Source: Bacillus pseudomycoides
Lineage (GTDB): Bacteria; Bacillota; Bacilli; Bacillales; Bacillaceae_G
DNA: 64,000 nucleotides
Direction of reading: 5' to 3'
Assembly (NCBI RefSeq): GCF_022811845.1
Contig: NZ_CP064269.1
Coordinates: forward strand, 12,712-76,711
Positions 17,346 to 25,745 of the stretch are shown one piece after another. A program made the position numbers and the translations under genes. The notes under the pieces were generated by a model, which was not told where the DNA came from, did no database searches, and saw nothing but the letters and a program-made list of their open reading frames with translations. The first letter of the stretch is position 1. The number at the start of each line of letters is the position of its first letter.

Positions 17346-17670
17346 TATCCTTCCTATTTTGATTGATTATTTTTTATGATCTTTCAAAGTAGGGGATAAA
17401 TCTGTCTTCCAGCCGTATTCCTTAACCGTTCCCACATGATAAAAACCGTCAAAACCTTCAGTCAAGGCTAATTATGAAGAAAAGATGAAAAATATGAGAT
17501 TGTATAAGACTGGGGGTAATTATTCACTAAGATAGAGGAATACATAAGGAAATTATTACTTACTTAGTTAGAGGATAAGGGGACGGATGGTTAGAATATG
17601 CCCTATTGCAGGATTTGGTTTTACACAACAGATATAGTACGTGAAATTATGTATATCTTATTTTCTTATC
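17345..17670. other. Gene-free stretch downstream of candidate RNA
   Basis: AT-rich with no repeat, hairpin or convincing ribosome site. A 64-codon open frame at 17598 contains a terminator inside it and is not credible as a gene. Confidence 0.4.
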
Positions 17671-17671
17671 C

Positions 17672-17705
17672 TGTTAATCCTTGTGAAAAAACAAGGGTTT
17701 TTCTA
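17672..17705 (+). terminator. Rho-independent terminator
   Basis: AACCCTTGT-type stem: TCCTTGTGAAAAAACAAGGG followed by TTTTTC. It would stop plus-strand transcription from the gene-free region before the next gene. Confidence 0.65.
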
Positions 17706-17839
17706 TTAAAAATGGTATATAAAAGAGATAAGATACTTCTTCTATTGATGATTCAAATTATTTTATGTAGAGAGGTTATTAGAGGGATTTAACATGAAAT
17801 GCATCAAAATAGAGGATATAAACAAAGGGAGAAATTTAG

Positions 17840-18214
17840 ATGGCAAGAGTTAGTGATAGTAGTTTATATGAATTAATTGAACGTTTAAAGAGTGATAGTT
17901 CGGATTATAGGAATGAAAATGCTCATAGTCATGGTCTTATTGGTTATTTAGAGAGTTTGATAAGAGATGGGATTTTTGTTGAACTAGCTGCAATTGGATC
18001 TGCTAAGCAGGCAATTTCTAAAGGTTTTTCAACTTTATCTGATAATCAAATTAGAGCAATTGCCTTAGAAATGTTGCAAAACGAAGTATATATGGAGGAA
18101 TGTCCTAACGAGTGGTGTGGGGAAGGAATTCCTTGGGAATATATGGGTATCGCTTTGGATGAAGGGCAATGTTATCACTGTGTAAATAGAGAGGCGAGTT
18201 TAGAACGCCAATAA
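17840..18214 (+). CDS. Hypothetical protein with C-terminal Cys cluster, 124 aa
   Basis: ATG 17840 follows AAAGGGAG. The N-terminal 80 residues are helical. The C-terminal part has Cys-x4-Cys (ECPNEWCGEG) and Cys-x2-Cys (GQCYHCVN) separated by about 20 residues, a possible zinc site. It stands alone between the gene-free tract and an IS3 element that starts 8 bases after its stop. No family is recognised. Confidence 0.6.
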   Translation: MARVSDSSLYELIERLKSDSSDYRNENAHSHGLIGYLESLIRDGIFVELAAIGSAKQAISKGFSTLSDNQIRAIALEMLQNEVYMEECPNEWCGEGIPWEYMGIALDEGQCYHCVNREASLERQ

Positions 18215-18278
18215 TTAATAAAGAAAAGACACTCTTATATGGTCTTACCCCCGTCAAGTAGACAGCTGTAAAAAAAGA

Positions 18279-19142
18279 CTATGCGGCCATCGAGATTCGA
18301 TATTCAATCGGAGCTCGATGGTTAAGCCTTTTTTGGAATCGTTTGTAGTTGTAATGATAGATGTATGTTTCAATAGCTTGAATTAGTTCTTCCTTTGTTT
18401 GATAATAATTAAGATAAAACATTTCAGATTTAAAATGAGAGAAGAATGATTCAATGCAAGCATTGTCATGGCAGTTTCCTTTGCGGGAGTGGCTGCCGAT
18501 GGCGCCTAGCTGTTGAAGCATACGGTAATAAGCATGAGATGTATATTGGAATCCTTGATCTGAGTGGATGATGGTTCCATACACATCTCTTTTTTGTGCT
18601 GCTAAATCTAACGTTTTTAGAACAAGTTGTAAATCATTACGATGTGAGAGTTTCCAAGCAACGATTTCATTGTTATAAATGTCTTGAACGACCGAGAAAT
18701 AGAGAAATTTATCTTTGAATGGCAAATAAGTGATATCTGTGACAAGTACCTCATTTGGTTTGCGGTTTCGGAATTGTTGTTCTACTACATTCGGAAAAAC
18801 CTTTGAGGATTTCCCGTTAAAAAAGCGTCGCTTTTTACGGATGATTGATTGAATTTGAAGTTCTCGCATAAGTCTACATACTTTTTTGTGGTTCACTAAA
18901 AATCCAGCCTCCAGTAAGGCAATTTTCATGCGAGGATAACCGTATTCCTTGTGTTTTATGTGAATGGCTTGAATCTGTTCACGCAATGTATGATCCTTTG
19001 AAAGGCGTAATTGTCTTTGCGTACATGTTGAGCGCCACTTATAGTAGCTAGATCGATTTAACTGCGCAATGACGACCAGCCAGGTTACTTTGTATCGAGA
19101 ACATAGTTCTTCAATAATCTCGTACTTAGCCGTTTGAGCAAG
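18279..19142 (-). CDS. IS3 transposase OrfB (rve/DDE domain)
   Basis: This is the integrase-like catalytic part: HTH_21 segment (EYGYPRMKIALLEAGFLVNH), then VLVTDITYLPF (first Asp), IIHSDQGFQYTS (second Asp) and NACIESFFSHFKSE (Glu). The open frame has no proper start of its own. It continues upstream into the end of orfA and is reached by a -1 slip at A AAA AAG (19169-19175), as in IS150. The OrfAB fusion would be the active transposase. Confidence 0.88.
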   Translation of the reverse strand, partial: LAQTAKYEIIEELCSRYKVTWLVVIAQLNRSSYYKWRSTCTQRQLRLSKDHTLREQIQAIHIKHKEYGYPRMKIALLEAGFLVNHKKVCRLMRELQIQSIIRKKRRFFNGKSSKVFPNVVEQQFRNRKPNEVLVTDITYLPFKDKFLYFSVVQDIYNNEIVAWKLSHRNDLQLVLKTLDLAAQKRDVYGTIIHSDQGFQYTSHAYYRMLQQLGAIGSHSRKGNCHDNACIESFFSHFKSEMFYLNYYQTKEELIQAIETYIYHYNYKRFQKRLNHRAPIEYRISMAA

Positions 19143-19150
19143 AACACCTC

Positions 19151-19474
19151 CTATAGATTTGGATACTGCTTTTTTAAATAAGCCACCTGCGCCTTGTAGT
19201 ATTCCAATTCTTCTTCCACACTATCGAATTTCGTACGAGGACGACCTTTCAAGAGATTTTTTAAGCCGTTATTGCCGCCGTTGTTTCCCCGCAAGTCTGA
19301 AATATCGCCTGTTTCTTGATATCTTCGGACCCAATTCATTAACTGTGTTCTACTTTTCAGCTTATATTTCTTAGCTATAGCTGTTTGGCTGCCCTCACCA
19401 TTTAAATAACTTTTTACAACTTGTATCTTTAATTCATCTGAATAAGTTTGAAATTTATCCCCTTTTTTAACCAT
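19151..19474 (-). CDS. IS3 transposase OrfA (HTH)
   Basis: ATG 19474 follows TTGGAGGGG. The product of 107 residues has a helix-turn-helix (ELKIQVVKSYLNGEGSQTAI, then RTQLMNWVRRY) and a C-terminal leucine-rich coiled segment (EEELEYYKAQVAYLKK). The slippery run that yields OrfAB lies in the YLKK codons. Confidence 0.85.
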   Translation of the reverse strand: MVKKGDKFQTYSDELKIQVVKSYLNGEGSQTAIAKKYKLKSRTQLMNWVRRYQETGDISDLRGNNGGNNGLKNLLKGRPRTKFDSVEEELEYYKAQVAYLKKQYPNL

Positions 19475-19585
19475 AATAAAATCCCCTCCAAGTAAAAGTG
19501 TAACATCCATGTTTATTCACGGTCTTTTTACACTGTCTACCTTAAGGGGATAATATCATATATGAGTGTCTTTTCTCATAGTTTT

Positions 19586-19693
19586 TTAGCAGAAGCAAGC
19601 AGCTCCAACTATGATTAATAATATAAAGAGGACAACGAGTAAAGCAAATCCTCCAGCAAAACCGTGGCCGCCACAACTACCACCAAAGCCCAT
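19586..19693 (-). CDS. YjcZ-family sporulation peptide, 35 aa
   Basis: This short gene starts at ATG 19693 after AAAAGGAGG. The product begins MGFGGSCGGHGFAGGFALL, continues through a hydrophobic VVLFILLIIVG helix and ends AACFC. A Gly-rich head plus one such helix is the YjcZ signature of Bacillus spore proteins. Plasmid-borne copies are common in the B. cereus group. The IS3 element lies 10 bases beyond its stop. Confidence 0.8.
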   Translation of the reverse strand: MGFGGSCGGHGFAGGFALLVVLFILLIIVGAACFC

Positions 19694-20097
19694 AATAGTT
19701 CCTCCTTTTGGTTAGAGGGGAAAACAAGGGGTCACTCATGTATTTTAGCGGATTCATTTTACTTTATGTTTTTACACATTAATTGAGCAGGTCCTGATAA
19801 AATAAAGAAAAGATACCTTGAGGTGCCTTCCTCCGACTTGATAGCCACTTTAATTTTAATAATATGTATATGGACTCCCATCTAATTACCATTTTACCAT
19901 ATTTATCTGTATTGTTTATTGGGGTGCCGCCACATCGCTATCCTCCATCATACAAATAAGAAGGTGATAAAAGCACTTTAAACACATGCTTTATCACTTT
20001 GGAATCTGATCTTCGCTCTATAAAGGATTTATCATATGTATAACTTATGTATGAATCGTTCTTTAATATTCGAATATGTACCATTTACTCAATTTAT
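19694..20097. other. Gene-free stretch with element debris
   Basis: No gene is seen. GGGGTGCCGCCACATCGCTA at about 19920 matches the outer end plus flank of the IS231-type unit at 26701 and is cut off after CTATC. ACTTGATAGCC at 19839 looks like another broken IS231 end. The rest is AT-rich. Confidence 0.45.
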
Positions 20098-20784
20098 GGT
20101 TCTGGTGCAAAAACCATTTGATAGAGATATAGAACCTACATGGCCTATTCAATGACAGATTATGATGCAATTCCAAACAACTTATGTATGAACCCAACTT
20201 CATTTTGAGCAGACTTCACCTGTAGGTTAAGTTGTCTTTTTTTCATCATATGCATGGCTTCAACGCCGCTCAATATAGAAGGCTGTTTCATATGACTTGA
20301 ATCCTAACATAGAACGTACACGTTTCTTAATGAAACGGTGATCCTGTTCCACTATATTATTGAGATATTTAACTTGCCTTATTTGTATGCCTTCAGGCAT
20401 ACGTTTCTCTTCTTTTAACTCTTGAATCGCTACGGGATAGGCGGGGTTCTTGTCTACTGTTATAACACGAGGTTTACAAATATGAGAAGCAGCCAAGGCT
20501 TTCTTGAAAAAGCGCTTGGCTGCTTGTTTATCTCTTGATTCACTTAGATAAAAATCAATGGTGTTTCCTTCAGAATTTACTGCGCGATATAAATACATCC
20601 ATTGACCTTTTACTTTCACATACGTTTCATCGACTCTCCAGGAATCATTTGTCGTCTTAAGATGACGTCGTACTCTTTCGTCTAATTCAGGTCCATATTG
20701 ATGCACCCAACGCATAATGGTGGTGTGAGCAATAGACAAACCTCGTTCCTCCATCATTTCTACCAAATCACGAAAACTGAGGTT
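20098..20784 (-). mobile_element. IS6-family element, 5' end lost
   Basis: The 3' terminal repeat GGTTCTGGTGCAAAAA is present at 20098. The transposase end of the element stops at 20784, where the 337-bp MITE begins. The missing about 110 bases of the 5' end do not resume beyond the MITE. Confidence 0.85.
20168..20784 (-). pseudogene. IS6 transposase, truncated and frameshifted
   Basis: Residues equivalent to about 40-200 of the intact transposase are open (20260-20766), including DETYVKVKGQW, ITVDKNPAY and NNIVEQDHRFIK. The N-terminus is missing at the MITE junction. After SYETA a one-base shift moves the C-terminal part (ILSGVEAMHMMKK and beyond) to another frame ending near 20168. Confidence 0.85.
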
Positions 20785-21121
20785 GGGGTACAGCCGAGAT
20801 ACGTGTAAAAATAGGCCATAGACTTACTTTTATTTCCAATTAGATTTAGAATCAGTTTTTTATCCATTATTTCTTTGTACAAATCCTTGGTACATCTAAT
20901 CTTTCATTGTTTAACTTATTATCATACACCCTAATCATACGATTCAAATTAAGTATTTTCAGTAATCAACCAATGGATGATTAGGGTTAACCCATAATAG
21001 ACAAAGACAGAATTTTTATTGTAAATTGACGTAATAAAATCTAGTTATAAGTTCAATAGTTTTTGTTTGGAAATAAAAGTAAGCTTAATACTCAAAATTA
21101 CATGTATCTCGGCTGTACCCC
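20785..21121. mobile_element. 337-bp MITE with GGGGTACAGCCGAGATAC ends
   Basis: The terminal inverted repeats are about 24 bp with one mismatch: GGGGTACAGCCGAGATAC then GTGTAA at the left, and the complement of the same with ATGTAA at the right. There is no coding capacity. A second copy, cut on its right by an IS6 element, lies at 54553-54778 with nearly the same interior. The GGGG start resembles Tn3-family ends, so it may be mobilised by a Tn3-type transposase located elsewhere. Confidence 0.85.
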
Positions 21122-21188
21122 ACAATAAAGGTTTTTTTATTTTTATTAATTAATTCAGTTGAATTTTCAAGGAATGTCGTGCTCTTTT

Positions 21189-21407
21189 TTATAAATACGA
21201 AACGTTTTTTTCTGTTATATCTTCGCCCCATATTCCATGGTCATGTGGGAATTCATTAGCTAAATATTCTTTATAATATGGCTCATGAAAGAGACCAAAT
21301 TCAGAGCTGTTTATTACCCATTCGCCCTTTTTTATTTTTTCGTTACACCATTCACAAGTTGCTTTATTTGTAGGGATACTTCTTTTGATGTCTTTAATAG
21401 GAAACAT
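21189..21407 (-). CDS. Hypothetical protein with CxxC, 72 aa
   Basis: The start ATG 21407 follows GGGGGAAAAC. The product has TCEWCNEKIKKGEWVINSSE, a Cys-x2-Cys knuckle, and later His/Asp residues (FPHDHGIWGED) that may complete a metal site. It resembles small PARP/HNH-associated zinc knuckles but is too short to assign. It stands alone next to the IS231-type unit. Confidence 0.5.
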   Translation of the reverse strand: MFPIKDIKRSIPTNKATCEWCNEKIKKGEWVINSSEFGLFHEPYYKEYLANEFPHDHGIWGEDITEKNVSYL

Positions 21408-21458
21408 ATAAGTTTTCCCCCTTTATTATATTGGTGCTCTCCCCATTTATATTATAGG

Positions 21459-21468
21459 CCTCACCATA
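21459..21468. repeat. Tn3-like terminal repeat stub GGCCTCACCATA
   Basis: The ten to twelve bases directly outside the IS231-type left end match the outer tip of the TIR family seen at 24070, 24373, 36946, 38562, 39544 and 57526. An IS231-type unit has inserted into the tip of a Tn3-like element end. Confidence 0.5.
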
Positions 21469-21598
21469 CATGTCCATCAACTTAAGAACAGAAACAAAAT
21501 GAACTTTCGTTCATCAGGGCTAAAATATTCTTAAAGTAGAGGTACACTCTTAAAAATGTGCATGCCAAATAAACCTATATAGGCATCATTTTAAAAAA

Positions 21599-23032
21599 TT
21601 ATGCAACTTTCTTTTGTCTTCTCAAACCACTATACTCATATACAATGCCCAGAATATCAAAGACGGTCTTCTTCTCATACCGATGAGATTTCCGTCCGTT
21701 TTTTTGCAAGAGATTAAAAAGCTGGAGAAAAACCTTTGTTATTTCTTTTGTATCTTTTTGTAGAGCTTCATACGCCAAATACAGATGATCTTGAATCATA
21801 TAAATAGCTTTATATTCACTTAATTCTTTTTGTTTTTTCTGTAGTAACAGTTGTCTCATTTTGAACATAGTTGAAGAACAAAGAAAAATAGCGATTAATT
21901 GGCCATAAAGATGACATTCTAGACGTTCCCGCTTAACATTGTGACAACGATTGATACCAAAAAGAGATTTCCATGTTTTAAATACAATCTCTATTTGCCA
22001 ACGTAGAGAGTAGATATCATGAATATGTTCCATCGGAACAACTTCCCAGGGGATATTGGTAATATAAACATTGATTTCTGTTAAACGTTTACTTTTTTCA
22101 GAGTATGTAACTCCTTTTTTCTTTTCAACATAAGTTTGTTGTTTCCTACGTTTATGAGTTTGAGTTGATGTGAGTCTATATATTACGACTCGTGAGGGTA
22201 ATTTTTGTTGTCCAATATAGGCATTCTGAATTTCATAGGTATCTCCTGGTTTTATCTGATGCATAATATCTTCAAGGTTAAGCAAGACATATAAAGATTG
22301 CTTTTTTACTGTCCCATTCCGAAAGAATTCTGGAGATTCATTTTTTACATATACTCTATTATTTAATTTCAGCCGTGAAACGTAGAATACTCCCCGTTGA
22401 TCCATCTGGTCTAAATCTTTTAGAGAAAAATATCCTAAATCTCGAATACATAAATCTCCTGGGCGTAAGGTATCCAAACAATCTGTACCAAAGGTTTTAT
22501 CATTATTTTTACCTGGTTCCATTTGAAAATTGAGGAATTTCCCACTATGTAAATCATATTCTAGTTGAATCTTAATACCGGCTGTTTGTGCACATCCTCC
22601 TGAACCAGGATAAATAGGAGCTAAATGATTGGGTACTTGAAAAATAGTAGCATCTAAAATACGTATACGTTGAAAATAAGAAGTGTATTGGTTTGAAATT
22701 TGAGATGAATCGTTTAGTTTGCTTTTGACTAAAAGGGAAAATACGCGCTGTAGAAATAAAACAGCGTATCGGTTAAAACGTTGATTAAGTCCTTCTGGAC
22801 TCATGAGTGTAGCTGTATTTGCATAAAGTTGACTACATAATCGAGTGAGAGAGTCGCTTGCTACGTGTTGACTAATCCAGATACATAAAGCAGCCAAATC
22901 TCGTGCACCATACTTACTTTTACGTTTTACAAAACCTGTCTCTTGTGCAAGTTGTTGAAGAATATGTGGAGATAGATATCGCTGTAGTTCTTCAGCGAAC
23001 AAATGAAACTCATCTTGAATCGATAGATTCAT
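21599..23032 (-). CDS. IS231-family (IS4) transposase, 477 aa
   Basis: Full-length DDE transposase. RIRILDATIFQVP (first Asp), LCIRDLGYFSLKDL (second Asp), and YSLRWQIEIVFKTWKSLFGI with the Y-(2)-R-(3)-E-(6)-K signature of IS4. The length equals that of typical IS231 proteins. About 65% of residues match the copy at 26842, so they are separate iso-elements rather than a recent duplication. Confidence 0.93.
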   Translation of the reverse strand: MNLSIQDEFHLFAEELQRYLSPHILQQLAQETGFVKRKSKYGARDLAALCIWISQHVASDSLTRLCSQLYANTATLMSPEGLNQRFNRYAVLFLQRVFSLLVKSKLNDSSQISNQYTSYFQRIRILDATIFQVPNHLAPIYPGSGGCAQTAGIKIQLEYDLHSGKFLNFQMEPGKNNDKTFGTDCLDTLRPGDLCIRDLGYFSLKDLDQMDQRGVFYVSRLKLNNRVYVKNESPEFFRNGTVKKQSLYVLLNLEDIMHQIKPGDTYEIQNAYIGQQKLPSRVVIYRLTSTQTHKRRKQQTYVEKKKGVTYSEKSKRLTEINVYITNIPWEVVPMEHIHDIYSLRWQIEIVFKTWKSLFGINRCHNVKRERLECHLYGQLIAIFLCSSTMFKMRQLLLQKKQKELSEYKAIYMIQDHLYLAYEALQKDTKEITKVFLQLFNLLQKNGRKSHRYEKKTVFDILGIVYEYSGLRRQKKVA

Positions 23033-23193
23033 ACAAAAGCGCCATCCTTTCTGTATATTTCTACAAAAAGAATAACGTTTTTTCTGTTGGATGGATACTA
23101 ATTTACTTTAGGATTTCTGACGATGTAATAGTATCTCTTATGCTGTTTTATAAAATGAAAAAAAGACCTTAATAATGCAAAGGTCTCTTAAAT

Positions 23194-23478
23194 CTAAAGA
23201 TTCTGTAATTCAATTCGATCTAATTCTTTTTGTCTTTTCTTTTTGAAACGTTCTCTGCCTGAAATCCATATACTTAACAACCCACATAAACCAGCTATTA
23301 TTTTTATCCATGTAGAAAAATAATCACCATTAGCGAGTAGTTTATTAAAAAAGAAGCTAATAAAACCTATGTATGCTACAGGGAGAATTCCACCTAAATA
23401 AGGGGTTTTTCGAGATGATAAAAAGCTTTGAGTAACTATTATAACAACAATAACTAGTATTCCAACTACAGGTTTCAT
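23194..23478 (-). CDS. Small membrane protein, 94 aa
   Basis: Two or three hydrophobic segments (residues 3-16, 28-44, 56-72) and a basic tail (GRERFKKKRQKELDRIELQ). ATG 23478 lies two bases after the stop of the DUF2089-like gene, so the two form an operon. DUF2089 regulators are usually next to small membrane proteins of this kind. Passenger of the IS231-type unit. Confidence 0.65.
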   Translation of the reverse strand: MKPVVGILVIVVIIVTQSFLSSRKTPYLGGILPVAYIGFISFFFNKLLANGDYFSTWIKIIAGLCGLLSIWISGRERFKKKRQKELDRIELQNL

Positions 23479-23480
23479 AA

Positions 23481-23775
23481 TTAAACATCCCTTTCTTTTT
23501 TATATTTTTCTATGATGATTTTAGCAACGTCTAGACTAATTCGTTCATCAATAACAAATCCCTTAATCATATTTACAAACTCTACATCATCTTCTTTACT
23601 ATGTACTTCAATTTTTTATTAACCTATCTAATTTGGCACGTACTGTTGGATAAGAAACATCATACAAATTAGACATATTTTTTAAAGAGCCCGAATTCAA
23701 TATAAATTTTCTAATAAATTCTAAAGACTCTTTATCTAATGAGAGAATCCATGAAGGAATTTCTTCTCTTTCCAT
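23481..23775 (-). pseudogene. DUF2089-like regulator with one-base frameshift
   Basis: Starts ATG 23775 after GGAGGGTGATT. The N-terminal part IPSWILSLDKESLEFIRKFI, then SGSLKNMSNLYDVSYPTVRA, is the DUF2089 helix-turn-helix. After RLI the A run at about 23618 is one base out of frame. Removing one A restores KIEVHSKEDDVEFVNMIKG to a stop at 23481. A homopolymer sequencing error is likely, so the gene may be intact (about 97 residues). It probably controls the adjacent membrane protein. Confidence 0.65.
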
Positions 23776-24069
23776 AAAGAATCACCCTCCTTACTTTAAT
23801 AATATTAAACTTTTTATAAATATTATTCAATATATAATTTAATAAAAGTGATTTCATTTTTAAATTTATTTACGTCGTTAAAAACCGGAGATTGATAACA
23901 TATTGTATATTTCATAAAAAAAGAGTGGGATGAAAACATATTATCAAGTTTTGCAATCTTTTCAGGATAGACTCCTATGCTCATCAATCTAGGCAGAATA
24001 AATTTCATTGTTATAAAAGGTATAAAATTTTCTTTTTGGGGCAGTATAGAATTTTAGCTTGATGGGCAT

Positions 24070-24373
24070 GGGGTCACTATATCATTCTGGGAAAATTGTA
24101 CGCTAAGGACTACAAACCCTTATCATTACAGTATTTTATACAGATGAATACGTGTTCAGAAAGATAAAAACCTAAGTTTAATTGAACATTGATTTGTTTA
24201 CACACTTTATGAACATGATTATAGCTAGAAAACGTTGATATTATTGAGTTTTATCCTCTGTTCATAAACATAAGATTTTCTGAACAAATATCTCTTAGCG
24301 TACAGCAAAAGGGGTTAATTGTGACAAAAATGTGTCTAAACGTACAGAATTCCCGGAATGATATGGTGAGGCC
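24070..24373. mobile_element. 304-bp Tn3-type MITE (GGGGTCACTATATC ends)
   Basis: The left repeat GGGGTCACTATATCATTCTG continues to TTGTACGCTAAGG. The right repeat, read inward from 24373, starts GGCCTCACCATATCATTCCG and continues to CTGTACG. An inner inverted segment (GTACGCTAAG / CTTAGCGTAC) is also present. Nothing is coded inside. The same end family bounds the resolvase unit at 36946-38562. Confidence 0.7.
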
Positions 24374-24401
24374 ATTTAGGTGATTTTTGTAACAATATAT
24401 C

Positions 24402-24470
24402 TTGTTAATCTATTTTTTATAATTTATAATATTCACTGTGTATGGTGTGTATATTGTGCATCATATACCA
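24402..24470 (+). promoter_or_regulatory. Promoter and probable operator of the GntR-ABC operon
   Basis: TTGTTA (24402-24407), a 17-base spacer and TATAAT (24425-24430). An imperfect dyad GTATGGTG...CATCATATAC at 24440-24468 covers the start region and fits a YtrA-type GntR operator, so the operon is probably autorepressed. GAGAGG precedes ATG 24499. Confidence 0.6.
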
Positions 24471-24498
24471 TAACACTTATCGATAGAGAGGTTGTTTA

Positions 24499-24882
24499 AT
24501 GAAAATAATCTTAAGTAATGTATCAAATCAGCCTTTATATCAACAGATAAAGGAACAGATTAAAGAATCAATATTTAACAATGATTTGAAAGAAGGCGAA
24601 CAGTTACCCTCAATCCGCTTATTAGCTAACGACTTACATGTAAGTGTACTTACCACAAAAAGAGTCTATGCAGAACTAGAAGCAGAAGGTTTTATTATTA
24701 CTAGGGTTGGCAAAGGGACCTATGTAGCTCCCACAAATTTAGAGTTATTAATGGAATCCAAGCGCCACATGGTAGAAGTCAAACTTGCAGAAGTCTGTCA
24801 GATGGCTCGAAGTATAGGAATTCATGCGGATGATCTTCATTCGATGATGGACTTAATTTTAGAGGAGGAGAATGGAGAATGA
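24499..24882 (+). CDS. GntR-family (YtrA subfamily) repressor, 127 aa
   Basis: Residues 8-75 are a GntR winged helix (PLYQQIKEQIKESIFNNDLK, then LPSIRLLANDLHVS, then GFIITRVGKGTYVA). The short helical tail, with no FCD/UTRA ligand domain, is typical of YtrA-type regulators that control an ABC exporter in the same operon. It overlaps the ATPase start by 4 bases (ATGA). It is probably relieved by cell-wall-active compounds, as in related systems. Confidence 0.88.
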   Translation: MKIILSNVSNQPLYQQIKEQIKESIFNNDLKEGEQLPSIRLLANDLHVSVLTTKRVYAELEAEGFIITRVGKGTYVAPTNLELLMESKRHMVEVKLAEVCQMARSIGIHADDLHSMMDLILEEENGE

Positions 24883-25745
24883 ATGCTGTGTTAGAAGTGA
24901 ATAAACTAAATAAAACTTACGACAGGTTTTCATTAAAAGATGTTACTTTTTCACTTAACAAAGACTGTATAACAGGCTTTATTGGTACTAATGGTTCTGG
25001 GAAAACTACTACAATTAAAGCAATCCTTGGCCTCATTTTAAAAGATTCCGGAAAAATTAATTTTTTAGGAAAAGATATGGATAAAAATGAAAGGAAATCT
25101 AAAAACAAAATTGGCATTGTGCTAGATGAGGGATATTTCTATGATGAATTAACATTAAAAGAAATGAAAAACGTGATTGCCCCTTCTTACACTGACTGGG
25201 ATGAAGCGGACTTCTTATCTTACATTAAACAATTTAATTTAAATCTAGGACAAAAAATTTCTACTCTATCCAAAGGTATGCGGATGAAATTCGCGGTTGC
25301 TTTGGCCCTATCCCACCATGCAGACCTATTGATAATGGATGAACCAACAAGTGGTTTGGACCCATTAGTACGGAGTGAATTGATGAATATTCTTCTGGAT
25401 TTTATGAAGGAACCAGGTAAAAGTGTCTTTTTTTCCACTCATATTACCTCTGATTTAGATAAAATTGCAGATATGATTATTTTAATCGATGATGGAAAAA
25501 TTTTAGTTAATGAGGAAAAAGATATATTAGTGGACACACATGCATTGGTAAAAGGAGACAATCAATTAATTAATGAACAAACCAAACCACTTTTTTTAAA
25601 TTTGCATCAATCTCAATACGGATTTGAGGGGATTACTCATAAAAAAGATGATGTTCGTCGACTCATGCCTGATGTATTGGTGGAAAGGCCGACTATAGAG
25701 GATATTATGCTTTCATACATCGGAGGTAATAATCATGTTAATTAA
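24879..25745 (+). CDS. ABC transporter ATP-binding protein, 288 aa
   Basis: Walker A is GTNGSGKTTT at about residues 35-44. The signature is STLSKGMRMK, where LSKGM replaces LSGGQ, as is usual in this drug/bacteriocin exporter group. Walker B is LLIMDEPTSGLDP, and the H-loop is FFSTH. The C-terminal about 70 residues form the accessory domain seen in YtrB/EcsA-like proteins. It overlaps the permease start by 11 bases. With the GntR protein it forms a three-gene exporter operon. Confidence 0.9.
   Translation: MNAVLEVNKLNKTYDRFSLKDVTFSLNKDCITGFIGTNGSGKTTTIKAILGLILKDSGKINFLGKDMDKNERKSKNKIGIVLDEGYFYDELTLKEMKNVIAPSYTDWDEADFLSYIKQFNLNLGQKISTLSKGMRMKFAVALALSHHADLLIMDEPTSGLDPLVRSELMNILLDFMKEPGKSVFFSTHITSDLDKIADMIILIDDGKILVNEEKDILVDTHALVKGDNQLINEQTKPLFLNLHQSQYGFEGITHKKDDVRRLMPDVLVERPTIEDIMLSYIGGNNHVN

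Larger units (their letters stand above)
18222..19576 (-). mobile_element. IS3-family (IS150-like) insertion sequence
   Basis: Imperfect terminal repeats begin AGAAAAGACACTC at both ends and extend inward about 50 bases (GTAGACAG and TGTAAAAA are shared). The element encodes orfA and orfB in the usual overlapping arrangement. No clear target duplication is visible. It separates the Cys-cluster protein from a YjcZ-type peptide gene. Confidence 0.85.
21469..24070 (-). mobile_element. IS231-type unit with passenger genes (MIC-like)
   Basis: The left end is CATGTCCATCAACTTAAGAA, the 20-bp IS231 repeat. The next matching inverted end is at 24050-24070 (complement CATGCCCATCAAGCTAAAA). Between them are the transposase, a small membrane protein and a DUF2089-like gene. 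The right end expected close to the transposase start is absent, so the mobile unit may include the passengers. The outer flanks GGCCTCACCATA and GGGGTCACTATA are 9/12 identical. Confidence 0.6.

Noticed and set aside
17598..17792. 64-codon frame downstream of the candidate RNA
   Set aside because: A terminator hairpin lies inside it and no ribosome site precedes it.
23823..24008. 61-codon minus-strand frame before the IS231-type right end
   Set aside because: No ribosome site and no recognisable features; cannot be supported, though not excluded.
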